64,000 bases of DNA from Zantedeschia hybrid cultivar (GCA_030544215.1 JARZZO010000006.1:49948501-50012500); one strand, 5' to 3'. Shown: positions 1 through 10,318, counted from the first letter of the stretch. Notes: a model not told the origin generated them from the letters alone. A program made the numbers and translations.

Positions 1-766
1 TACAGACATACTCCAGTGCAGAAAATGCTCAATGTAACATGTGCCTCCACCCCACTAGCTTCTGGTTCACAACTATCTGCTACAACTGGAGACCCTCATC
101 TTGACCCTGCTGCTTATTGGAATACGGTTGGTGCATGCGCTACAATATCTTATGCTCATACGTCCCAATATCTCATTTTCGGTCAACCAGCTCTGTCAGT
201 TCATGCATCACCCCACCGACCAACACTGGGCTGCAGCAAAACGTGTACTACGGTATCTAAAGTCTACGATTGACTTCGGCCTACACCTTAAACGGTCTTC
301 CATTATCCACCTTACATGCATATTCAGATGCCGACTAGGACAGGAACCCAGATGATCATTAGTTGGTGAGCAAGTTTGCCAATTTTCTTGGCTTCACTCT
401 CATATCATGGAGTGCAAAGAAATAGCGGGCTATGGCAAGATCAAGCACAGAATCAGAGTACAAAGGACTCGCCAACACTACTGCTGAACTGATATGGGTT
501 CAATCATTGTTGCGTGAACTGGGCGTTGTTCTAAATGCTCCACCCATCTTGTAGTGTAGCAATCTACCTAACAGTGAGCCCTATATTTCACGCTAGAACA
601 AACCACATAGAAACCGATTTTCACTTTATTCGGGAGCGTGTTGCTCGGCACCAACTTCAGGTCCGTTTCCCCTCGTCATGTGACCAGCTGGACGATATCT
701 TTATGAATAGTCTCTCTCGTTCTCGGTTCAAGTTATCCATGCAACTCATATCAGCTTGTGGGGGAG
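1..766 (+). pseudogene. Ty1/copia pol 3' end (RT tail and RNase H), decayed
   Basis: This is the end of a copia polyprotein. Around 110-290 the + strand encodes the usual block after the reverse transcriptase, with RPNISFSVNQLCQFMHHPT and a following KRVLRYLKSTIDFGL. Around 440-740 RNase H-type pieces follow in shifting frames: a TTAELIWVQSLLRELG-like helix, HIETDFHFIRERV, and a DQLDDIFMNSLSRSRF tail where copia proteins normally have LADIFTKPL. Frameshifts and stops separate the pieces, so no protein is made. A purine-rich tract (about 757-766, ending GGGGGAG) follows, as expected just before a 3' LTR. The upstream part lies outside the window. Identification as copia pol is firm; the lineage is not determined. 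Confidence 0.85.
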
Positions 767-816
767 TATTAGCCAAGTCTACAACAACGAAAGCTAAATC
801 AAAGGGCAAGATAATA
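767..816 (+). mobile_element. copia 3' LTR, left fragment
   Basis: The LTR of the decayed copia element begins right after the purine tract; the expected TGTTAG start reads TATTAG. It is cut after about 50 bp by Tat-B, whose target-site duplication TCCGC occupies 817-821. The rest of the LTR resumes at 20081. Confidence 0.6.
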
Positions 817-821
817 TCCGC

Positions 822-1616
822 TGATGTAGCCGAAGCTATCACGACCGGATTTCGAAGCTGGAATCCGAAGTTTTGGATCCGGAGCTGGGTCGGATGTCGA
901 CTTGTCTCCGGAAGGTGTGGCCGAGGTCTTTCCGGCTGAAGGGCAGTCGGTGCGGATCTGAGATACCTTCGGGCGAAGAGGATCAGCCGGCGAAGGGCGT
1001 CGAGACCAGAGGGGGGAGTCCGAAGTCGGCGGCCGAGACCGACTTGGTGAGGTACGTGAAGGTTCGAACCGAGCCCCTGCAGGAGGGAAAGAAGAAGAAA
1101 CCGGTCAGTAGGAGTTACGGGCTTCGGCCCTTAGGAACCCCCTCCGACGGTTAAGTAAGCTTCTGAAGATGATTCGATTCAGAAGGCAAAGAGTAGCTTT
1201 AATGCTTTTTGGACTATGGTCCTTGAGGGTCACAGAGACATACCTTTGGCAATAAATAGCGGTGTATTTATAGCGGAGGATAGAGGATGGTTAACGGTGA
1301 TAGCCGATATAGGACTATGTTCCGGGCTTACTGGTAAACCGCCATAGTGCCTAGTCCTCCACCGGAGTGGGCCGGATACGGCTGTTGGGCCGAAGGGGGT
1401 TGGGCCGCTGACGGGCCGAAGCCTGCTGGGCCGAGGGCTACTGTGCCGCTTATGGGCCGAAGACTGTTGGGTCGAAGGCCACTGGGTTACCTGCTGGGCC
1501 AAGGGCTTCTATGCCGCTTACGGGCCGAAGGCTCCCAGGGGGCCTTTTACTGCCGTTGCTGGGCTGAACTGGGTTTGGGCTTGTTTTAATGGGCTGAATC
1601 GGATTCTGCCTCATCA
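822..1616 (-). repeat. Tat-B 3' LTR
   Basis: A 795-bp LTR, minus orientation, with ends TGATGTAGCC on the + strand and CCTCATCA at the right. It matches the reverse complement of the Tat-A LTRs over its length. A TATA box (TATAAATA on the minus strand, about 1272-1265) matches the Tat-A position. The U3 part contains imperfect repeats of about 20-30 bp built on GGGCCGAAGGCTG and TGGGCCG. Confidence 0.9.
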
Positions 1617-1785
1617 CATAGCCCCCCACTCTTGTCTTCCTCAGTTTTGAGATGGCGAGAGTATAGCCTGAAGCCTCTTTGAGGAATAACGTAACAGGTG
1701 CTTGCCCGAGGCTTTCTGCTCTTTTTTAAGGAGAGAGGATGCCCTTGGTCGGCCGAGGGTCTCCTCTCTTCATTACCGCGATCTC
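1617..1785 (-). other. Tat-B polypurine tract and short spacer to the antisense gene
   Basis: Reading minus, a purine-rich run ending in AGAGTGGGGGGC directly precedes the 3' LTR and is nearly identical to the Tat-A tract at 43706-43726. Only 169 bp separate the LTR from the antisense gene's ATG at 1786. In Tat-A the same interval is about 890 bp once the nested insertion is removed, so the TATA-bearing promoter region seen in Tat-A is missing here. Confidence 0.75.
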
Positions 1786-3340
1786 ATGCCCCGCCGCTCC
1801 TCTTCGAGTGAGATCACTCCCTCAGACGAGGACTATACTCTGTCCCGGTCCCCTGAGACTTCCTTGTCATCTCCTCTTTCTTTGAACTCTCTTGCTTCTG
1901 CCATGGCGGACGAGGCCGAAGCCTCTGGTGCCGAGGGGTCCGAGGAGGTTCACACCCCCGGCTAGGCTTCCTCCTCGGGTCGTCGTCATCCCGAGACTGC
2001 TTCGGAAGCAGTCTGCGCCCTCATGGACGACGGGGTCAGCTACCTTGCTTCCTACTACCAACTCCCTTCCTGGATGACCCCCTATCGGCCTGGTTTGAAT
2101 ACTATGGCCAACACTCCTCGCCCGGGTAGTTTTTCTATTTATGAAGAAAGCTTCCGGGCGGACTTTCGTCTTCCTCTCTCCACCTTCGTCATCAACCTTC
2201 TATGCTTCTACGGGTTGGCCCCGTCTGAATTCTTTCCCAATTCTTGGCGCACAGTTTACGCCTTCTTGGCTGTGTTTGCCCATATGAAAATCATCCCCTC
2301 GGTCAATATCTTCCGCTACCTCTTCAAAATTCAACGGCAGGGGAGATCCGAGTGGTACAGTTTTGTCCCTCGTCTCGGCCGGGGTATCTTCTCCGGGAAG
2401 CCCTCGTCCATTCATGATTGGAAGAGGAATTTTATCCTGGTTTCCCTTCCGGAGAACGAGAGGAGCGTGTGGCCCTTTCCTACTAAGTGGGCAGCGCTGG
2501 CCGCAGGCCTTTCTGATCCTCCCACCCTCAATTCCGCCCAGCGCAACATCGTGGGCCTCATCGAAGCCTCGGCTCCGTATGATATCGCGGAGCTCTTCCG
2601 TGAGGCAGAGCTGCTTGTGAGTGCTGGGGCGTGGCCGGACCCGACGAGGGATCCTCTGTGGGCTTTCCCTTATCTTCCCTCCAGGGAGACTTCGCGGGAG
2701 ACCGAAGGAAACGCCAAGGTCGCGCCTTCGGCCGAAGCTCCTCCGGCCGCAGAGGTTGATGAAGCTTCGGCCGAGGGTAAGTCGGTCTTGAGTTGCGCCC
2801 TTCGCGCGTTATAAACATCTAACACTTCTTCTCCTGTTTGCAGCAATGTCTGGGATCAAGGGCCTCCTCAGCCGGATTGCCCAGCAGGGCGGCCAACCCC
2901 AGTCATCCCGTCCGCAGGCAGCAGGAGGGGCTGGACGAGGTACCGTGGCCCCGAGCATCCGGGCCGGGATCACGATGACAGCGGCTTCCTCTGAGGGCCG
3001 TGCTGCTGCCGCCGCTCTTAAGAGGGAGCAGAAGAGCAAGTCGGTTGCCCGAAGGGGCGGTCGACCATCGAAGCGGGGCCGGGCGGACGAGCCTGGCGAA
3101 GCAGAACCCGCCCCGGCTAAAAGATCGGCTGCGGCCCGAAGGGCTCCGATGCCGTCGTCCCCTGAAGCGTCGAGGGGCGATTCTCCCCCGGCCATGATGG
3201 CGGGGGCGGAGGATCAGGAAGGCGCCGGGTCGCAGGCGCCTCGCGAGCAGGAGCGCGAGCTATGGGTCCCCAACCTGGGGATCTATAAGTACGAGAGTCT
3301 GGAGGACCCGCAGACGTGCCTGCGTCTGCTTCGCGGCCTA
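1786..3340 (+). pseudogene. Tat-B antisense gene, exons 1 and 2a (gypsy-type transposon domain)
   Basis: First part of a spliced gene antisense to Tat-B. Exon 1 is 1786-2776 (start ATG at 1786), intron 1 is 2777-2843 (GTAAGT...TTTGCAG), and exon 2 runs from 2844 to 3340, where Tekay-I interrupts it. Exon 1 has an acidic Ser/Glu/Ala-rich start, then a globular block (PSWMTPYRP, GSFSIYEESF, VINLLCFYGLAPSEFFPNS, NIFRYLFKIQRQG) resembling the plant 'putative gypsy type transposon' family (Pfam PF04195 as I recall it). Exon 2 is Ala/Arg/Pro-rich and probably disordered. An in-frame TAG at 1963-1965 breaks it. Exons 1 and 2 (991 and 578 nt without Tekay-I) sum to a multiple of three. Function is unknown. 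Confidence 0.85.
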
Positions 3341-3421
3341 TGTAATGACCGAGAATTTCGGATCCTGTTTTCGGGTCAGACCCTGTTGTTCTAGTCCCTG
3401 CGAGGGGGCGGAAGTTCTGAG

Positions 3422-3724
3422 TTGAATCGCGTCAGGACCTGGTGACGCGTTTTAAACGGCGTCCACCTTGACAGACGCGTTTCAGGTGCTGCCACGTGGG
3501 TGCCGCGGGGGGATGGCCTTGGGCCGCGTGAGTACGGCCCTGTCAGGTCGTCTGAACGGCGTCTGCTAAGGACGACGCCTTTCAGACTGCGACTCTGGAT
3601 GTGTCAGAGTACGGCCCTGACAAGTTGTCTGAATGGCGTCTTTGTAGGACGACGCGTTTCAGAATCTTGTCAGAGCGGCCGTCTTGTCACCTGATAGGCG
3701 TCCGTAGATGTCGACGCATTTTAG
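3422..3724 (+). repeat. Dyad-motif cluster 1 (5 units), Tekay-I 5' LTR
   Basis: Five copies of an imperfect inverted repeat. The left arm is like CTGAACGGCGTC, the right arm like GACGCGTTTCAG, and exactly 10 nt always lie between the hexamers GRCGTC and GACGCS. Units start near 3422, 3450, 3549, 3629 and 3691. The spacers differ between units, so this is not a simple tandem repeat. The same cluster occurs at 10488-10790. I know of no named element matching it. Confidence 0.85.
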
Positions 3725-4248
3725 CCAGTTCCTGGTTAACCCCGTGAGCCCTCCTTCTTTCCCTCATTTTCCCCTACTCTCCTTCTCCTCTCCTTCTCCG
3801 GCGACCGGCGGCGAACTCCTCCTCTTCCCTCTTTTCCTCCCACCATTGTGACTCTCCCTCCACTCCATCCTCCACCTAACCCGTACCACTACCACCTCCA
3901 CTTCCACTGCGGCGTTCTACTCTCCGGACGGCGGCCGACGTCACGGTGGAGCAAGGACGACCACGGCGGTACCGGCGGTGGCGTGGGGCGAGAAGGGTGA
4001 ACGGCGTGAAGTTTGGAGGAGTCCGAGTGTCCGGTAGGGTGACGTTCCCCGTGACGTTGTGTTTAAACCTTGTTCCCCTCGATATGCATGTGGTAGATCT
4101 TCGGTTTTGTGGGGTAGAATGAGCATGTTTAGGTTCTTTACGGGGGTGTTTGCCTTTAAATTATCTTGCTCTTCGTTTCCCTCCAGTTTGGGGTTATTTT
4201 GGGTTGGAAAAGGAGCCCTCGGGTATAGGGTGTTCCTGGTTCATGGGA

Positions 4249-4615
4249 CTGTAAGACGTCGTGCATGGACGACGCCTTTTTGAAAGGCGTCAAGCCATCA
4301 CGACGCCTTTTAGACAGGAATTGACTGACAGACAGTCTGCCAGGTTGAGGTTTCTGTGGCTGAAACACGTCATGGGTAAGCGACGCGTTTTTGAACGGCG
4401 TCGTGCATCCATGACGCGTTTTAACCGCAGAAATCCCTGGGATAAGGCCTTGGGAATTCCGGATTTCGGTGTTGAATGGCGTCTAAGGATGTTGACGCCT
4501 TTTTAAAAGGAGACCAAGGGGGTCGACGCCTTTTAAGGCCAGATTCTGAAGACTGATTTATTTAAACCTGTGTTTGGAGCTTGAATGGCGTCAACCTCGG
4601 TCGACGCGATTCAAG
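4249..4615 (+). repeat. Dyad-motif cluster 2 (7 units), Tekay-I 5' LTR
   Basis: Seven more dyad units with the same geometry (arms GRCGTC and GACGCS, 10-nt spacer). Several are arranged in back-to-back pairs sharing the TTTTTGAA or TTTTTAAAA junction. The last unit, near 4587-4615, is almost a perfect inverted repeat (CTTGAATGGCGTC against GACGCGATTCAAG). One unit has its left arm changed to GGAGAC here but GGCGAC in the 3' LTR copy. Confidence 0.85.
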
Positions 4616-5657
4616 CCAGAATCTCACTAATGCATGCCAGTAAAACGTGTTCATACTGCTAGATAGACGGTTAGCACATGTTTTAGTGCACCCAATAGAG
4701 ATGGATTCCTCACGATCGGATGATTCTATGTGTGTTATGCAATCGCGGCCTTTTCACGTAACCGGATCGCACTGTGTTGGGTTTTCAGTTACTGTGGACC
4801 TGGAGTGACATTGTAGCACTTTATCACCCTGTGCTGGTGGGGGCGTGAGCACAGCGCCGGTGGGGGCGTGGGCGGGGTGACGCCTAGTGGGAGAGGGTCA
4901 CCTGGTGAACCCCGGGGTCAGCTAGTACCGGTGTCGGAGTGGTACATTCGGAGAGTCACTCATGTTGGGGGAAGGGGTAGTCACCTGAGCCAGTTGGGCC
5001 GGAGTAGCGAGCGTGCTATCCGAGGGGCTACTCCTTGGTCCCGGCGGGTCGAGGTTTTTCCCACCGTTGTTTGTACGGTCGGCGAGTTCTGTCGGAACTA
5101 CAGTTGTGGATTCTCTAGCGGCTGGTTTAGAATGTGCATGTTCATTATGCTTCGATTGCATGTGTTCTCACGTAGAGAATTAGATATTGTACCTGCCACT
5201 ACACTTGTTACTTCACCGTTAGCTGTACTTTACACTTGTGGGTGTGTGCGTGGGCAGTGGGGATCGAAGGATCCCTACTGAGTCTTGTTCTTGAGACTCA
5301 CCCCTGCGGTTTTCAGGTGAGGACTCCCAGCAGACTTAGAGCGGCGTGTGCGGCCGTGTGTTGTGCATCTTCGGCAGTTGTTCCGGGGTATGCCCCGATG
5401 TAGTTGTTATTTATTTCTGGCCTGTATGTTTAATTATTTTCTTTCAGCTGGAGTATGTAATTATTTGCCTTAATCGAGTCGCATTGTAATAATTTTAATT
5501 TCCTGCACTTTCATTTCAATTCAATGCGATGTGAATGTTTAGCTTGGTTTATTATTTATTTCCCAGACTTACTAGATCCTGGTTTGGTCCCAAATTAATG
5601 ATTCGGTACCCATTTAGTAATCGGATCTCCGATTATAGGGTGGCGGGTCGTTACAGT

Positions 5658-5669
5658 TGGTATCAGAGC
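5658..5669 (+). other. Tekay-I primer-binding site (tRNA-iMet type)
   Basis: TGGTATCAGAGC lies 2 nt after the 5' LTR. This is the standard plant initiator-methionine tRNA PBS and fixes the element's orientation. From here to the gag ATG at 5813 is untranslated leader with no other feature. Confidence 0.93.
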
Positions 5670-5812
5670 ATACGGTCTGGCAAATAAATAAATAACTAGG
5701 TTAAATGTTGTAAATTCGGCAAATAAATACATTATCCCGTACAGGCACGTCGGTAGCATAGGTTTTAGGATTCTAATTAGAACTTTTTGATTTTGTAATT
5801 GTAGGCGAGTAG

Positions 5813-7249
5813 ATGGCTCCTAGAAGGAGGATGCCAGTTATCCGAGAGCAGGGAGATGTCCCTAGTGGGTCCGAGGCCGGGAGACCGAGTGTTGAGCAGT
5901 TCATGGTGGCGATGATGGATACTATGGCTAGGTATCAGTCTCGAGATCCTAGCGAGGGTTCTAGTACTCGGGGAGGGACCACAGCTACACTGGAGAGGTT
6001 CTTGAAGCTGAGGCCACCTCACTTCACCGGTCGTCCCGACCCTGACGAGGCCATCCACTGGCTTAGAGAGATTGAGAAGACTTTTGATACTATGGACTGT
6101 GCGGCAGTAGAGAGGACCCCACTGGCTACCTTCATGCTGAAGGATAGCGCCTATGACTGGTGGACCACGCTGAAAAGCTTGTCTTATGGGGACAGGAGTC
6201 TTAGGGAAATATCTTGGGAGACCTTTGTTAAGGAGTTCAACGCACAATATTTCCCTAGACATGTCCAGCGAGCCAAGGAGAGAGAGTTTATGGATCTGAC
6301 ACAGGGGAGCATGACGGTGCTTGAGTACGAGGCGAAGTTTGTTTCGCTGGGGCGGTTCGTGCCTTTCATATCTCAGGACGAGGAACGTCGCACGGAGAGG
6401 TTTGTGGATGGGCTTAAGCTCAGTTTGAGGAACTTCGTGGCATCCCATTGTTGTACAGACTTGGCGTCAGCAGTTAGGCGAGCAGCAGCTGTAGAGGCTC
6501 AGCAGATCCAATCGGCCCGGGAGAGAGGGCAGACTGTCCAGGGACCATCTCGGGGCAGGGGTAAAGCAGCGGCACCAGCTCCTTCAGTCGGATCGGGATC
6601 ATCTTCTCTCGGCTCCCGATTCAGGAGATTCTTCAGGGGCGATGGCAGCAGTAGCGGCAGCAGCGGCAGCAGTCGGCCCAGACAGGGGCAGCAGAGTCAG
6701 ACTGTGTCCAGCGCACAACAGGAGCCAGCTCAGAGGCTCCCGGCAGTTTGTCAGCAGTGTGGTAGTGCCCATGGCGGGACTCAGTGTCCCACTCTTCCCA
6801 GGAGGTGTTTTACTTGCGGCCAGCAGGGCCATCTGGCGAGGCAGTGCCCGCAGGGGTATAGTCAGGGACATGGTTCAGGTGAGCAGAAGAAGCCGAGGAC
6901 CCAGGGGAGAGTGTTAGCTATCACCAGGAGGGAGGCTCGCGCGTCCAACTTGGTGGAAGGTACACTTTCTGTCCTTGGGAACTCTGCACACGTGTTGATT
7001 GATTCGGGTGCTTCGCATTCTTTTATTTCTGAGCAGTTTCTAGATATTCTTTCTGCACCCGTTGATGAATTATCTGATGGTCTGATGGTGGAAGTTCCTT
7101 CTGGAGACTTCATGATATCCTATAATTGTCTGAGGAGTGTTCCCTTGACCATTGAGGGTCATGTGCTACCTGCCCAGTTGGTCGTACTTGCTATTCGTGA
7201 CTTTGATATTATACTGGGTATGGATTGGTTGGAAGCCTACTATGCATAG
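5813..7249 (+). CDS. gag-PR: Tekay-I Gag-protease (N-terminal part of polyprotein)
   Basis: 478-residue capsid/nucleocapsid protein followed by aspartic protease. The start is the first ATG after the PBS (MAPRRRMPVIREQ). A retrotransposon-gag core lies at about residues 60-225 (LERFLKLRPPHFTGRPDPDEA, WWTTLKSLSYGDRSL, FNAQYFPRHVQRAKEREFM). A Gly/Ser/Gln-rich linker follows. Then come two zinc knuckles: CQQCGSAHGGTQC (CX2CX3HX4C, unusual spacing) and CFTCGQQGHLARQC (C332, C335, H340, C345; canonical CX2CX4HX4C). The protease active site is D397-S-G in LIDSGASHSF, and the domain continues to ILGMDWLEAYYA. It ends at TAG 7247-7249, and the next codon continues the pol reading frame without any shift. 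The stop is probably a nonsense mutation in a single Gag-Pol frame. Confidence 0.95.
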   Translation: MAPRRRMPVIREQGDVPSGSEAGRPSVEQFMVAMMDTMARYQSRDPSEGSSTRGGTTATLERFLKLRPPHFTGRPDPDEAIHWLREIEKTFDTMDCAAVERTPLATFMLKDSAYDWWTTLKSLSYGDRSLREISWETFVKEFNAQYFPRHVQRAKEREFMDLTQGSMTVLEYEAKFVSLGRFVPFISQDEERRTERFVDGLKLSLRNFVASHCCTDLASAVRRAAAVEAQQIQSARERGQTVQGPSRGRGKAAAPAPSVGSGSSSLGSRFRRFFRGDGSSSGSSGSSRPRQGQQSQTVSSAQQEPAQRLPAVCQQCGSAHGGTQCPTLPRRCFTCGQQGHLARQCPQGYSQGHGSGEQKKPRTQGRVLAITRREARASNLVEGTLSVLGNSAHVLIDSGASHSFISEQFLDILSAPVDELSDGLMVEVPSGDFMISYNCLRSVPLTIEGHVLPAQLVVLAIRDFDIILGMDWLEAYYA

Positions 7250-10200
7250 GTGGACTGCCACAGGAAGAGGGTGCGCTTCTCTATTCCGGACACCCCGACC
7301 TTCTTCTTCCAAGGTATTAGGCTTTCTTCCCGAGGCATTCTTATTTCCGCCTTTAAGGCACAGAGGTTGCTTGCTGGTGGCTGCGAGGCTTTCCTAGCCT
7401 CTGTGGTTGTTTCTGATAGTCATGTTAGTCCCAGTCCTTGGGAGGTGCCTATTGTTTGTGATTTCGTAGATGTTTTTCCCGAAGAGCTGCCTGGCCTTCC
7501 TCTACAGCGTGAGGTTGAGTTCACCATCGAGCTTGCACCAGGTACAGCACCCTTGTCTAAGGCCCCGTATCGGATGGCGCCAGCCGAACTCGCTGAGTTG
7601 AAGGCGCAGTTGCAGGAATTGTTGGACAAGGGTTTTATTCGTCCCAGTACATCTCCATGGGGTGCTCCAGTTCTGTTTGTCAGGAAGAAGGATGGTTCTT
7701 TGAGATTGTGCATCGATTATAGGCAGCTGAACCAGGTGACGATAAAGAATAAGTACCCGCTTCCTAGAATCGATGACTTGATGGATCAGCTGCAGACCGC
7801 GAGGGTGTTTTCCAAGATCGATCTGAGATCTGGATACTATCAGATGAGAATCAGAGATGTGGATGTTAGTAAGACGGCGTTCAGGACTCGGTATGGGCAC
7901 TATGAGTTTCTGGTTATGCCCTTTGGCTTAACCAATGCTCCGGCAGCTTTTATGGATCTGATGAACCGAGTCTTCAGGACCTACCTGGACCAGTTTGTGG
8001 TTGTGTTTGTTGATGACATTCTGATCTATTCTTCCTCTGAGGAAGAGCACGCTACTCATCTTCGGGCAGTGTTGCAGGTTCTGAGGGAGCACCAACTTTA
8101 TGCCAAGTTCAGCAAATGTGAATTTTGGCTGAACGAGGTGCACTTCCTTGGGCACGTTATTTCTGGTAAAGGTATCGCAGTAGACCCAGCGAAGATAGAG
8201 GCAGTGATGGACTGGAACAGGCCGACTTCAGTGACCGAGATCAGGAGCTTTCTGGTGCTTGCCGGATATTACAGACGGTTTGTTCAGGGATTTTCTTCGA
8301 TAGCGGCCCCCTTGTCGAGGCTGACTCGAAAGGGAGTTCGTTTCGTGTGGACTGAGGATTGTGAGCAGAGTTTTATTGAGCTAAAAACTCGTCTCACGTC
8401 AGCCCCAGTGCTAGTACTTCCATCTGGGTCGGGTGGATTTGTGGTTTACTCGGATGCGTCCCGTCGAGGATTGGGAGCAGTCCTTATGCAGCATGGCAGG
8501 GTAGTTGCTTATGCTTCTCGACAGCTGAAGAGGCATGAAGAAAACTATCCTACTCATGATTTGGAGCTTGCAGCTGTGGTGTTTGCACTGAAGATCTGGA
8601 GGCATTACTTGTATGGGGAGAAATTTCAGATTTTTACAGATCACAAGAGCCTGAAATATGTGTTCACTCAGAGAGACCTGAACCTGAGGCAGCGAAGGTG
8701 GATGGAGTTTATTAAAGATTATGACTTTGACCTTTCCTATCATCCGGGCAAGGCGAATGTGGTGGCAGACGCTTTGAGTCGGAAGACGGTCATGTCATAC
8801 CTTATGGTTCGGGAGTGGAAATTATTTGAGCAGGTGGTGGAATCTTCCTTTAGGGTTCCACGTGAAGATGGCAGAGCTGTGCTAGTCAGTTTGACTGTGA
8901 GACCGGCTGTGTACCATGCTGTGATTGAGGCTCAGAGGGCAGATGCGGAGTTACCCCAGATTCTCCAGAGATCTGAGGTTGAGTTATGGGATGATGGTAC
9001 CGTCAGATTCAGAGGCAGACTCTATGTTCCGACTGAGGAAGATGTGCGCAGATGTGTTCTTGATGAGGTGCACCGATCGAGGTATGCAGTGCATCCCGGG
9101 ACGACAAAGATGTATCACTGTTTGAGGAGGCACTTCTGGTGGCCCGGTATGAAGAGAGATGTGGCTGAGTACGTGGCTAGATGCATGACATGTCAGCACG
9201 TTAAAGCCGAGCATCAGAGACCTGGAGGGTTGTTGCAACCTTTGCCGATTCCTGAGTGGAAATGGGAGCATGTGACGATGGACTTTGTGATGGGATTGCC
9301 CGCATCCCCTAGCAGAAGAGACGCCATCTGGGTCATCGTTGATCGGCTGACCAAGTCGGCACACTTCCTAGCCATTAGGAAGGACTGGTCGGTCGGCAAA
9401 CTGGCAAAGTTGTTTGTAGACCGGATCATCTCTCTGCACGGGGTGCCTTTGTCTATTGTATCGGATCGAGATCCAAGGTTTACTTCCAGATTCTGGAAGA
9501 GCTTTCAGCAGGCATTGGGCACTCAGTTGGCTTTCAGCTCCGCCTACCATCCCGAGACTGACGGGCAGTCGGAGAGGACTATTCGGACCTTGGAGGATAT
9601 GCTCAGAGCGTGTTGCCTAGACTGGGGAGGTTCGTGGGAACAGCATTTGTCCACTGTGGAATTTGCCTACAACAACAGCTACCATTCTAGTATCGGCATG
9701 GCGCCTTATGAGGCCTTATATGGGCGGCCGTGTCGATCACCGGTGTGTTGGTCGGAGATCGGTGAGAGGCAGATTGCAGGACCTGAGTTGGTGCAGCAGT
9801 GTGCTGAGGTCGCCAGGACAGTCCAACAGAGGTTGACCGCAGCTCAGAGTAGACAGAAGAGTTATGCCGACATCCGACGGAGACAACTTGAGTTTGAGGT
9901 TGGGGACCATGTGTTTCTCCGAGTCTCACCCTCCAAGGGTGTGATGAGATTCGGGAAACGAGGCAAGCTGAGTCCGCGTTTTATTGGACCCTTTCCCATT
10001 CTTGCTCGAATCGGGGAGACCGCGTATCAGTTGGCCTTGCCGCCCAATCTGGCAGGAGTGCACGATGTGTTCCATGTGTCCTTGTTGAGGAAATATGTTC
10101 AGGATCCGTCCCATGTGTTGGACTTTTTAGAGTTGGAGGTCGCTGAGGACCTGTCATTTCCAGAGTACCCGGTTCGTATTGAGGATCGCAGAGAGCAGGT

Positions 10201-10318
10201 TTTGCGGAACAAGGTTGTACCACTGATCAAAGTAATTTGGCAGTACCGCTCCGGAGGTGAGGCAACCTGGGAGCGAGAGGACGAGATGCGGGAGCAGTTC
10301 CCTTACCTCTTCGCGTGA
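7250..10318 (+). CDS. pol: Tekay-I RT / RNase H / integrase / chromodomain
   Basis: 1022 codons, open throughout and in the same frame as gag, beginning immediately after TAG 7247-7249, so it has no start codon of its own. In order: the protease-RT link; reverse transcriptase (YRMAPAELAELKAQLQELLDKGFI, KIDLRSGYYQMR, FVDDILIYS with D255-D256); RNase H (VVYSDASRRGLGAVL, D402; ends at VVADALSRK); integrase zinc finger HHCC (HPGTTKMYHCLRRHFWWPG...CMTCQ); integrase core D678, D739, E775 (35 residues between the last two); a GPF/Y-type region (KLSPRFIGPFPI); and a C-terminal chromodomain (YPVRIEDRREQVLRNKVV...ATWEREDEMREQFPYLF). This set defines a chromovirus of Tekay/Del type. It is expressed only if the stop is read through or complemented. 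Confidence 0.95.
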   Translation: MDCHRKRVRFSIPDTPTFFFQGIRLSSRGILISAFKAQRLLAGGCEAFLASVVVSDSHVSPSPWEVPIVCDFVDVFPEELPGLPLQREVEFTIELAPGTAPLSKAPYRMAPAELAELKAQLQELLDKGFIRPSTSPWGAPVLFVRKKDGSLRLCIDYRQLNQVTIKNKYPLPRIDDLMDQLQTARVFSKIDLRSGYYQMRIRDVDVSKTAFRTRYGHYEFLVMPFGLTNAPAAFMDLMNRVFRTYLDQFVVVFVDDILIYSSSEEEHATHLRAVLQVLREHQLYAKFSKCEFWLNEVHFLGHVISGKGIAVDPAKIEAVMDWNRPTSVTEIRSFLVLAGYYRRFVQGFSSIAAPLSRLTRKGVRFVWTEDCEQSFIELKTRLTSAPVLVLPSGSGGFVVYSDASRRGLGAVLMQHGRVVAYASRQLKRHEENYPTHDLELAAVVFALKIWRHYLYGEKFQIFTDHKSLKYVFTQRDLNLRQRRWMEFIKDYDFDLSYHPGKANVVADALSRKTVMSYLMVREWKLFEQVVESSFRVPREDGRAVLVSLTVRPAVYHAVIEAQRADAELPQILQRSEVELWDDGTVRFRGRLYVPTEEDVRRCVLDEVHRSRYAVHPGTTKMYHCLRRHFWWPGMKRDVAEYVARCMTCQHVKAEHQRPGGLLQPLPIPEWKWEHVTMDFVMGLPASPSRRDAIWVIVDRLTKSAHFLAIRKDWSVGKLAKLFVDRIISLHGVPLSIVSDRDPRFTSRFWKSFQQALGTQLAFSSAYHPETDGQSERTIRTLEDMLRACCLDWGGSWEQHLSTVEFAYNNSYHSSIGMAPYEALYGRPCRSPVCWSEIGERQIAGPELVQQCAEVARTVQQRLTAAQSRQKSYADIRRRQLEFEVGDHVFLRVSPSKGVMRFGKRGKLSPRFIGPFPILARIGETAYQLALPPNLAGVHDVFHVSLLRKYVQDPSHVLDFLELEVAEDLSFPEYPVRIEDRREQVLRNKVVPLIKVIWQYRSGGEATWEREDEMREQFPYLFA

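Larger units (their letters stand above)
3341..5655 (+). repeat. Tekay-I 5' LTR
   Basis: 2315 bp, TG...CA ends. It contains two clusters of a dyad motif (annotated separately) and a pyrimidine-rich stretch near 3750-3900. Near its 3' end (about 4850-5400) lies GC-rich sequence rich in GGGGGCGTG. I see no confident TATA box. The copy at 10407-12721 has the same length. Confidence 0.95.

Noticed and set aside
2023..2814. A free-standing host gene of 263 codons
   Set aside because: It is exon 1 of the Tat-B antisense gene; a matching copy exists in Tat-A with the same splice sites.
4868..5281. 137-codon open frame present in both Tekay-I LTRs and partly in Tekay-II
   Set aside because: No domain, and the reading changes between the two families; probably incidental in GC-rich LTR sequence.
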